From: Terriglobales bacterium
Lineage (GTDB): Bacteria > Acidobacteriota > Terriglobia > Terriglobales > Acidobacteriaceae
Length of the DNA: 64,000 bases
Direction of reading: 5' to 3'
Assembly: GCA_035487355.1 (NCBI GenBank)
Contig: DATHMF010000104.1
Location: 1-64,000 of the forward strand
The notes beneath the pieces are model-generated. The model was not told where the DNA came from. It was given only the letters and a program-made list of their open reading frames with translations, and made no database searches. Positions 26,786-34,044 of this stretch are shown here, one piece after another; the stretch's first letter is position 1; the number at the start of each line of letters is the position of its first letter. A program made the position numbers and the translations under genes.

Positions 26786-27673
26786 TCAAGCTCCACGGCG
26801 CAGTTCGGAGCGGAGCAGCCTCTTTCTTTTACTGCCTTCGTCAAACGCGCTGACCGATTCCGAGGTTATGGTTCCGTCAATTCTTTGTATGGCCTTCTGT
26901 GCTTCTCTGCGGACCCATGCGCGCCGATGTTGTAAGAACGGCATGAGCGAACTCCTTGAGCTTTTCACTTTCAACATCCCTAAAGCCATAACAGCGTGAC
27001 CGGCCACAACTTCGTCATTGAGAAGTTGCATAGCAGTTTTTGCAGCGCGAGGATCTTTCATATTCCCCAGCGCGAGAACAATCAGTTGGCGGGCTTTGCC
27101 GTGTTTCCGCTCCTGGGCCAATTCGATGATGTCGTTGCACACGTTGTCGTCGGCGACGACGGAAAGCGCGTTGCCAATGGCAAGCTTTAAAAATGTCTGC
27201 GATGGCTCTGTCTTGCGGAACTCCTCGATTAAAACCGGGGCCGCGAAGGGTTTGGCCGAAGGGACGGAAAGCGCCCGCACAAGAGTCTCTTTAATATATG
27301 GGTCCTGGACCTGAGGGAGCCACTCCAGCAGCAGATAAAAATCACAGCGATTCGAGACTTCTGCAACACTGCAAAAGATGCCGCGCTTTTGCGCCTCCTG
27401 CAGTACAGATTCGTTGGTTTTCTGTAACGATGTTGCGGCCACGACGAAGAACGTGGACTTGAGATCATCGGGATGAAACGGCCGCTTCTCCCAGGAAATC
27501 TTGCGGTCGCGCGCCCATTTTTCAATCAACGGGGTGCCTGACGGGGCGACTAGGTGTACCGATGCGCCGGAGGCAAGCAAAGATTGTATCTTCACCTCGC
27601 CTATGGTCGAGGCCCCCACGACCAAACATCGGCGGCCAGTAAGTTCTATGAATATAGGAAATGGTGCGGACAT
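26786..27673 (-). CDS. Fusion of a siroheme-synthase-N-like Rossmann domain with HEAT repeats
   Basis: A 295-residue protein. Residues 1-112 match the NAD-binding part of Met8p/CysG (precorrin-2 dehydrogenase/ferrochelatase): PIFIELTGRRCLVVGASTIG, VKIQSLLASGASVHLVAP, FFVVAATSLQKTNESVLQEA, and the region that in CysG reads N-DDP-xCDF, here VSNRCDF. After Asp111-Phe112 the CysG similarity stops and HEAT-like helical repeats begin (DPYIKETLVRALSV; ARQLIVLALGNMKDPRAAKT; VVAGHAVMALGMLKV; RAWVRREAQKAIQRI). The catalytic and dimerisation parts of CysG are missing, so siroheme synthesis is not expected. It could be a redox- or nucleotide-sensing scaffold, or a recombination product. No haem genes are nearby. 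Confidence 0.8.
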   Translation of the reverse strand: MSAPFPIFIELTGRRCLVVGASTIGEVKIQSLLASGASVHLVAPSGTPLIEKWARDRKISWEKRPFHPDDLKSTFFVVAATSLQKTNESVLQEAQKRGIFCSVAEVSNRCDFYLLLEWLPQVQDPYIKETLVRALSVPSAKPFAAPVLIEEFRKTEPSQTFLKLAIGNALSVVADDNVCNDIIELAQERKHGKARQLIVLALGNMKDPRAAKTAMQLLNDEVVAGHAVMALGMLKVKSSRSSLMPFLQHRRAWVRREAQKAIQRIDGTITSESVSAFDEGSKRKRLLRSELRRGA

Positions 27674-28257
27674 TTCCAGTCATTAACTCCCGTCTACCTT
27701 GCTAATGTTGTATGTAATACCTGCAGCGCTCTAGTGCAAGCAAGGACTTTCTTTCCAGAAGCCTATGTTTTGCCGTTCAAAATGAAAGGGAACAACCCCG
27801 GAGCCGATAAGTGCTATAGATTAAAGTAGTTGAGGCCGCATTACTCCCGGATTGATCTCCTTATTATTTAAAGAGTTATGCGGATGTGTTTTATATAGTG
27901 AAACAAAATTGATTCTTGATCGCAAAGAATTGCCTCCGCCCGACCGCGCAATTTTTCCTTTAAAGATGGCGCCTTAGTCTTCACTGTGCTCGATATTTTG
28001 ACGTTTCGGTACATAAAACCAGATGCCGAGCTCCGCTGCCGTACTATAAAAACCTGTTACGAAGGCCTAATCGATTCATTTAGCACAGGTTAAGCAACTC
28101 AATTGACTCTCGAATATGTTTTGCTTTACGAAACATGCACGTAGGTGAGGAAAAAAGTTGCACCAAGCCAACAGAAACGGTATAGGACTGTGCCCGTCTT
28201 TTTTCCCAGATAGATAGAAGACAGAAGAAAGACTTTGTCTGTAAAGACTCTATATTT
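27674..28257. other. Non-coding gap upstream of GH51
   Basis: About 580 bp separating the divergent HEAT-fusion and GH51 genes. It is AT-richer than its neighbours and probably holds both promoters. No repeat, RNA gene or convincing small ORF was recognised. Confidence 0.5.
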
Positions 28258-30288
28258 ATGATGACTGAACGCCTGACAAAACTGTTTCGCACCGCGCTCC
28301 TGGCCCTATGGGCCGCATTCAGCCTTTTTTCTGCAGCGAACGCGCAAAAAGTCGCCGATTCGCAAAACGTAACTGCTGCTTCCGCTGTGCCGCAGTTTGA
28401 AATTGACGGCAGCCAGATTGCCGCTCACGTCAGTCCCACTCTCTACGGCTTGATGACCGAGGAGATCAATTATTCCTATGACGGCGGCCTCTATGGCGAA
28501 CTGGTCCGCAACCGCAGCTTCAAAGATGATGCCAGCGCTCCTGTGCACTGGTCGGTCGTGCAAGATAAAGATAAAGGCGCTGCTGGCGCGATTGCGCTCG
28601 ATGAAGCGCAGCCGCTGAACGATGTCCTCACCACGAGCCTTAGGCTCGACGTGACTGCTGCATCAGACGCGCATCGCGTGGGCGTCGCCAACGACGGTTA
28701 CTGGGGCATTCCGGTAAGAGCTGGCGGAAAATATCGCGCCTCGTTTTACGCAAGGGCCGCCAGCGGTTTCACCGGCCCGCTCACGATCACCATTGAGAGC
28801 AACGATGGAGCTACGACTTATGCCCGCGCAGAGATCCAACATCTGACTGATAAGTGGCAGCCCTACACGGCCCCTTTAACAATCAAAAAAGGAGCACCCC
28901 TGGTTACAGGGCGTCTCGTCATCTCAAGCAAACGTCCGGCGAGGGTTTGGTTCAACCTGGTCTCGCTCTTTCCGCCGACCTGGCACGACCGGCCCAACGG
29001 CAACCGCGTCGACATCATGAAGCTGCTCGCCGACATGAAGCCGGCGTTCCTGCGCTTTCCCGGCGGCAACTACCTGGAAGGCGACACCATTCCCACACGG
29101 TTCGACTGGAAAAAAACGTTGCATGAACTGGCGCAGCGCCCTGGTCATCAAGGTCCATGGAGCTATCGCTCGTCAGACGGCATGGGGCTGCTCGAATTTC
29201 TGGAGTGGTGCGAGGACCTGGGTATGCAGCCCGTACTCGCCGTCTATGCGGGCTACTCGCTCAAGAAGGATTTCATTGCCCCTGGCCCCAACCTGCAACC
29301 CTTCGTGCAGGATGCACTCGATGAAATCGAATATGTCACCGGCGATGCCAGCACAACCTGGGGAGCTCAGCGCGCCCACGACGGACACCCGGCGCCGTTC
29401 AAGCTCACCTACGTCGAGATTGGCAACGAAGACCAGTTCGACAGATCGGGCAGCTATGATGGCCGGTATGCGCAGTTCTACGACGCCATTAAGGCGCGCT
29501 ATCCCGGCCTGCAGTTGATCGCTACCACCAAGGTTACCAGCCGTACCCCCGACGTGATTGACGATCACTACTACCGCAACGCCGGGCAGATGGAAGGCGA
29601 CGCGCATCACTATGACAATCAAAGTCGAACCGGCACCAAGATATTCGTCGGCGAGTGGGCAACGCGTGAAGGCTCACCCACCACGAACCTGAACGCTGCA
29701 CTGGGCGACGCCGCGTGGATGACCGGCATGGAGCGCAACTCCGATGTGATCGTAATGTCGTGCTATGCGCCGCTCTTCGTCAATGTAAATCCCGGCGCCA
29801 TGCAGTGGCATTCTGACCTGATCGGTTACGATACGCTGACCAGTTACGGCTCGCCTTCTTACTACGCTCAGCAAATGTTCAATACCTACCTGGGGGATGT
29901 CGTGTTGCCAATTCACGCCGTGGGTATCCCCACGAAAGAATGGCAGCCACCAGCCCGGCGCGGAACCGAGATACTGCCCCCAAAACAACAATTGCCAACC
30001 CTCTTCTTCAACGCAACTCGCGACAGCAAAAAAGGCGCCATTTACCTCAAAGTAGTGAACACAGCCGACGCAGCTCAACCGGTGCGAATCAAGCTTACGG
30101 GTCTCGCCGGGGTTGGGGCCGAAGGGATTTCTGTTGTGCTTACGTCAGCTAACCCAACCGACACGAATTCCATCACTGAGCCAACAAAAATCGTTCCCGT
30201 AACAACCACAGTGAAAGATCTGGGAGCAAGCTTTACCCGGAGCTTTCCCGCGTATTCGATCACTGTGCTCCAACTGCAGACGCAATGA
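28258..30288 (+). CDS. GH51 secreted alpha-L-arabinofuranosidase
   Basis: A 676-residue GH51 enzyme releasing alpha-L-arabinose from arabinan or arabinoxylan. A signal peptide ends near residue 25. The family start ISPTLYG-type motif appears as HVSPTLYGLMTEEINYSYDG, followed by a CBM4-like beta-sandwich (residues ~110-230; GKYRASFYARAASGFTGPLT) and the catalytic barrel. The acid/base Glu is in YVEIGNEDQFDRSG (~389) and the nucleophile Glu in IFVGEWATREGSP (~464). A C-terminal beta-domain ends SITVLQLQTQ. Two adjacent ATG codons (28258, 28261) are both possible starts. GHL6-like gene follows 58 bp downstream in the same direction. Confidence 0.94.
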   Translation: MMTERLTKLFRTALLALWAAFSLFSAANAQKVADSQNVTAASAVPQFEIDGSQIAAHVSPTLYGLMTEEINYSYDGGLYGELVRNRSFKDDASAPVHWSVVQDKDKGAAGAIALDEAQPLNDVLTTSLRLDVTAASDAHRVGVANDGYWGIPVRAGGKYRASFYARAASGFTGPLTITIESNDGATTYARAEIQHLTDKWQPYTAPLTIKKGAPLVTGRLVISSKRPARVWFNLVSLFPPTWHDRPNGNRVDIMKLLADMKPAFLRFPGGNYLEGDTIPTRFDWKKTLHELAQRPGHQGPWSYRSSDGMGLLEFLEWCEDLGMQPVLAVYAGYSLKKDFIAPGPNLQPFVQDALDEIEYVTGDASTTWGAQRAHDGHPAPFKLTYVEIGNEDQFDRSGSYDGRYAQFYDAIKARYPGLQLIATTKVTSRTPDVIDDHYYRNAGQMEGDAHHYDNQSRTGTKIFVGEWATREGSPTTNLNAALGDAAWMTGMERNSDVIVMSCYAPLFVNVNPGAMQWHSDLIGYDTLTSYGSPSYYAQQMFNTYLGDVVLPIHAVGIPTKEWQPPARRGTEILPPKQQLPTLFFNATRDSKKGAIYLKVVNTADAAQPVRIKLTGLAGVGAEGISVVLTSANPTDTNSITEPTKIVPVTTTVKDLGASFTRSFPAYSITVLQLQTQ

Positions 30289-30346
30289 GCGCCAAGCACA
30301 TTTATCGAAGTGAACCGTCACTGGATTTGGATTAAACTTCTCCGCT

Positions 30347-32533
30347 ATGGATCGACGATCATTTCTCTTGCTTACGGCGGCGTCTGTCGTGGCGCCACCA
30401 GTTGAATTCATGCAGTCCATCGCTGCTGCCCCCGACGATCGTTCCAGGGCGTGGTATGCGGTCATGCGCCGATGCGGGCAAATCAACTACAACGAACGTG
30501 ATCCGCTGGACATGAACGCTGACGCCTGGGGGGACTATTGGGCGTCTCTCAAAGTTGATGCCGTGTTGCTGAACGGCGGAGGCATCGTCGCCTTTTATCC
30601 TACTCAGGTCCCGTATCATCATCGCAGCCAGTTTCTGGGCACGCGCGACCTGTTCGGCGAGATGGTGGCCGCCATCAAGCGGCGTGGCATTCGCGCGGTC
30701 GCCCGCATGGATTGCAATTTTGCGTACGAAGAGGCTTTGAAAGCCCATCCCGAATGGTTTGAGCGCAATCCCGATGGGTCACCCAGGCCGCATCGTGAAG
30801 CACCGGGGCTATTTGCCACCTGCATGTTCAGCCCCTACTTCAGTGAACAGATGCCGGCAATTTACCGCGAGATCAACAGTCGCTATGCGGTTGACGCTTT
30901 TTTCACCAATGGCTGGCCATCCACTGGGGCGCCGGGCGTCTGCTATTGTCAAAACTGCCGGCAGTTATTTGACAAGCTGGGCGGTGCTCCGCCGGCGGAG
31001 ACGGACGCTTCGAGCCTTCTTTACCGGAAGTACTACCTGGCGCACATGGATCGTGTGCTGGAAATCTGGCGGCTCTGGGATAGCATCGCGCGCGAGAAGA
31101 ATCCCGAATCGGCATATGTTGGTAACCTGGGCGGCGGACTCGACACTGTAAAGGACCTGAAACAAATAAGTCAGACGGCGCAGTGGTTCAACGCCGATCA
31201 TCAGGGTCGCTCGGGCGACACACCCATCTGGATCTGCGCGCAGCAGGGAAGGGTGGCCCAGTCGGTTATGCAGGGGCGCACGATCACAAATGTCGCGGGC
31301 GCCTACAGCAACGCGCAACCGAACTGGCGTCATGTTTCGAAAGCGCCCGCGGAATTAACCTTGTGGCTCGCACAAACCACCGCCAGTGGAATGGTGCCAT
31401 GGTTTCATTGGCTGGGCGGGGAGCCTGAAGACAATCGTTGGCGAGATGTTGGGCGTAATTTTTTTACCTGGCTTGCGGCGAATGAAACCCACTTCCGCAA
31501 CCGACGTCCTATTGCCGAGCTTGCCGTCTTATATCCACAACGTACAGTTGCTTTCTACTCCCGGCCGGATTCGCGCCGGCCGCCCTACAGGGGTGCGCCA
31601 ACCGATTATCTGCAGGGGCTGTACTACGCGCTGCTGGAAGGCCGTTTCCTCTTCGATTTCGTCCACGAGGGCAACCTGGATCTGGCGGCTCTGCGCAAAT
31701 ACCGGGCGCTTCTGATTCCGAACGCTGCTTATTTGAGTGACGGGCAGTGCCAGATCATTCGCCAATACGTAGCCGGAGGAGGGTCTCTTCTCGCTACTTT
31801 CGAAACCTCGCGCTACACCGAGTGGGGAGACCTCCGCCCTGACTTTCAACTGGCCGATATCTTTGGAGCGCATGTGAATGGTGAGGTGATCGGCCCCCAG
31901 GGAAACAGCTATGCGAGGATTGAGCGAAAGCATCCTATCCTGAACGGTTTTGATCATACCGCCTTGCTGCCTGGCGCGGAAAACCGGGTTCCCGTGCGCA
32001 GCGACTTGATGCCGCTGACCTTGAGCGTAGTTCCCGCTTATCCGGCGTTTCCGCCCGAGATGGTCTACCCGCGTACTCCCCACACATCGGAGCCGGCCGC
32101 CATCTTTCGTGAACTGGGGAGTTCTCGAATTGCTTTTTTCCCCGGCGACGTCGACCGCACTTGCTGGCGCTCGGGAAATACCGACCTCAGCCTGCTGTTG
32201 CAGAATGCCATCCACTGGGTGCAAGGTGCAGAACCCCCGATAGTTTCAGTCGTTGGCGACGGAGTAATTGAGCTCTTCGCGTGGGAAACCGAGCGCGGCT
32301 ATGCACTTCACCTGCTCAACTATACCAACCCAAACATGACCCGCGGCTACGTTCGTCGCTTCTATCCCGTGGGCCCATTCGAGGTGCGCTTCAAAGTTGG
32401 TGACGGCCGGCCAGTCAGGAGTGTCCAGGCACTGCGCTCCGATCGTACAGTTAAGTTTCAGCAACAGGCTGGAACCATCACCTTCGAAACACCCACGATC
32501 GAAGATTATGAAGTTCTGGGATTGTGTAGCTGA
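30347..32533 (+). CDS. Secreted GHL6/GH42-like glycoside hydrolase with trimerisation-like domain
   Basis: A 728-residue protein. The N-terminus MDRRSFLLLTAASVV is a Tat-like signal (RRSFLLL). Residues ~35-390 form a TIM barrel of the hypothetical glycosyl hydrolase 6 group (WASLKVDAVLLNGGGIVAFY; IRAVARMDCNFAYEEALKAH; FFTNGWPSTGAPGVCYCQNC, which carries a C-x-C-x2-C cluster). Residues ~400-560 resemble the flavodoxin-like trimerisation domain of GH42 beta-galactosidases (LLIPNAAYLSDGQCQIIRQY; YVAGGGSLLATFETS). A beta-rich tail ends EDYEVLGLCS. No activity is established for GHL6; location suggests a role in pectin side-chain breakdown, perhaps on galactose or fucose. Confidence 0.75.
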   Translation: MDRRSFLLLTAASVVAPPVEFMQSIAAAPDDRSRAWYAVMRRCGQINYNERDPLDMNADAWGDYWASLKVDAVLLNGGGIVAFYPTQVPYHHRSQFLGTRDLFGEMVAAIKRRGIRAVARMDCNFAYEEALKAHPEWFERNPDGSPRPHREAPGLFATCMFSPYFSEQMPAIYREINSRYAVDAFFTNGWPSTGAPGVCYCQNCRQLFDKLGGAPPAETDASSLLYRKYYLAHMDRVLEIWRLWDSIAREKNPESAYVGNLGGGLDTVKDLKQISQTAQWFNADHQGRSGDTPIWICAQQGRVAQSVMQGRTITNVAGAYSNAQPNWRHVSKAPAELTLWLAQTTASGMVPWFHWLGGEPEDNRWRDVGRNFFTWLAANETHFRNRRPIAELAVLYPQRTVAFYSRPDSRRPPYRGAPTDYLQGLYYALLEGRFLFDFVHEGNLDLAALRKYRALLIPNAAYLSDGQCQIIRQYVAGGGSLLATFETSRYTEWGDLRPDFQLADIFGAHVNGEVIGPQGNSYARIERKHPILNGFDHTALLPGAENRVPVRSDLMPLTLSVVPAYPAFPPEMVYPRTPHTSEPAAIFRELGSSRIAFFPGDVDRTCWRSGNTDLSLLLQNAIHWVQGAEPPIVSVVGDGVIELFAWETERGYALHLLNYTNPNMTRGYVRRFYPVGPFEVRFKVGDGRPVRSVQALRSDRTVKFQQQAGTITFETPTIEDYEVLGLCS

Positions 32534-33267
32534 TTAACGCTGATTTTTCGGAAGAGATGCGGGGCGACCCCACCCCACTTGCTGGCAGGCGTTTTGGGTG
32601 CCCAAAATCGCGTCTGACCCTCGTCATTATTGGCGAAAGTCGAGCTGGAGCGGGGGACTTGCTGCTAGTCCAAAAACAGCTCACCACAGAGACACAGAGG
32701 CACAGAGAAAAGCAAAAGACGTTCGCCGCAAATGAACGCGGATCAACGCAGATTTTCGGAAGATTGTGGGGCGACCCCCCACCCCCACTTGCTAGCAGGC
32801 GTTTTTGAGTCCCAAAATCGCGTTTGACCCGCGTCATTATTGGCGAAAGTCGATCTGGAGTGGGGACTTGCTGCTAATAGCAGTCCCCAGTCCCAAATCC
32901 TCAGCAAAAGCAACCGCAAAGCCTTTCGCCGCAGATGAACGCTGATCAACGCAGATTTTCGGAAGATTGCGGGCGACCCCACCCCACTTGCTGGCAGGTG
33001 TTTTTGAGTGCCAAAATCGTGTCTGACCCGCGTCATTATTGGCGGAAATCGAACTGGAGCGGGGGACTTGCTGGAGCCGGTCCTCGGTACTCAGTCCTCA
33101 GAATCGGAACAAATTTTCAAAGACCTAAAGGGTCATGAAACCCCCGCATTCTCGAATGCTGGCCTCGCTCTTTGGCGGTTGTTTTTCACCGGCAACCGGC
33201 AACCGCTTCTCAATGATGACCCGCAGTTTCGCAGGAGTCAATGTTTTGATATCAGATTGATATCAGT
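32530..33267. repeat. Dispersed compound repeat, copy B, with internal triplication
   Basis: The left unit (TTTTCGGAAGA ... CCCCACTTGCTGGCAGGCG ... CGTCATTATTGGCGAAAGTC ... GGGGGACTTGCTG) occurs three times, at about 32540-32680, 32720-32880 and 32905-33080, a period of 204-208 bp. The right unit (33112-33262) contains CAAATTTTCAAAGACC, AAAGGGTCATGAAACCC, the near-palindrome GCATTCTCGAATGC, CTCAATGATGACCCGC and ends near TTTTGATATCAG. The stretch ACCACAGAGACACAGAGGCA around 32684 is a widely spread bacterial intergenic motif. No coding potential was accepted in 32534-33347. Confidence 0.88.
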
Positions 33268-33347
33268 CGGCAGTTTGTAGAGGAAACAACGGGATAGCCA
33301 CGGATTTAGGGACTAAAAGCCAGTTTTTAGGGACTTTCTTTCAAAGC

Positions 33348-33434
33348 TGGTGCCGAAGAAGGGACTCGAACCCCCACACCCTTGCGGGTACATGGACCTG
33401 AACCATGCGCGTCTGCCAATTCCGCCACTTCGGC
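33348..33434 (-). tRNA. tRNA-Leu(CAG)
   Basis: An 87-nt class II tRNA on the minus strand. The acceptor stem pairs GCCGAAG (5', ending at 33434) with CTTCGGC, followed by discriminator A and an encoded CCA at 33348-33350. The D-arm is GGCGGAATTGGCAGACGC, the anticodon stem-loop CATGG-TTCAGGT-CCATG with anticodon CAG, then a long variable arm (ACCCGCAAGGGTGT) and the T-arm GGGGGTTCGAGTCCC. The long variable arm and anticodon identify leucine. Confidence 0.97.
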
Positions 33435-34044
33435 TTGAAGTTGCTGGACGGCAGCGATCTGATAGCCGTCCGCAAACGGAAGGAAACTAAAGATTTATTT
33501 TTACAAAGCTGGGGCAGCCTGTCAAACGTGGTCTTCATAATATATATAAGGGTACGCAGCCAAGGTCGAGCTGTGCCACAAAGAGTCTAGTAGGACGCCA
33601 TAGGAGACGCAGCAAGCTGCGTCTCTACGAAAGATTCTTCCGAGCTGTACGTAAACGCCCGGTAATCCTCCAACCTGCCAATTCTTTCGCCACCAGGTGC
33701 AGGTTCCCGGTAGTTCCATCAACAGGCGCGGCTGCGGGTATGCTATGCAAGCCTGTAGTTCTATTCTGGAACAGTTCCATTTCGGAAAAGAGGCTTCGGG
33801 ATTTTGTTCCAAGGCCGTTGACTAACGGGGTGAGGAACATTTACTTATGCTCAACCTCAATTTTTAGAGATCGGCCGTAACATAGCCATCTCTCTATCGC
33901 TGCTGCATTGCCTTACGACAATTGATTGCGAGGGAGTAACGTTTCCAGCGCGGGGCTCACTAATGTAAGTGAGAATATCCGCAAGCTGGGTTGTCCTAAC
34001 AGCCTTTCTAACCAGTATCGAGCCATTGCGGAAAGAGGTGAACA
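33435..34044. other. Intergenic region with a REP-like hairpin
   Basis: About 610 bp between the tRNA and the cytochrome gene. It contains the perfect hairpin GAGACGCAGC-AA-GCTGCGTCTC (33604-33625), similar in style to the pair at 5633-5674. No convincing ORF. The last 100 bases should hold the cytochrome promoter; AGAGGTGAACAG just before the GTG/ATG-rich start region may serve as ribosome-binding site. Confidence 0.6.

Noticed and set aside
26786..27673. Siroheme synthase (cysG) as a functional call
   Set aside because: Only the NAD-binding part is present; the rest is HEAT repeats, so the activity is not supported.
32540..33080. Three ~205-bp tandem units as a possible CRISPR or coding repeat
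   Set aside because: Units are far longer than CRISPR repeats, conserved throughout, and contain no consistent open frame.
33341..33538. 65-codon ORF on the minus strand across the tRNA
   Set aside because: Most of it is a translation of the tRNA-Leu sequence, a common false gene call.
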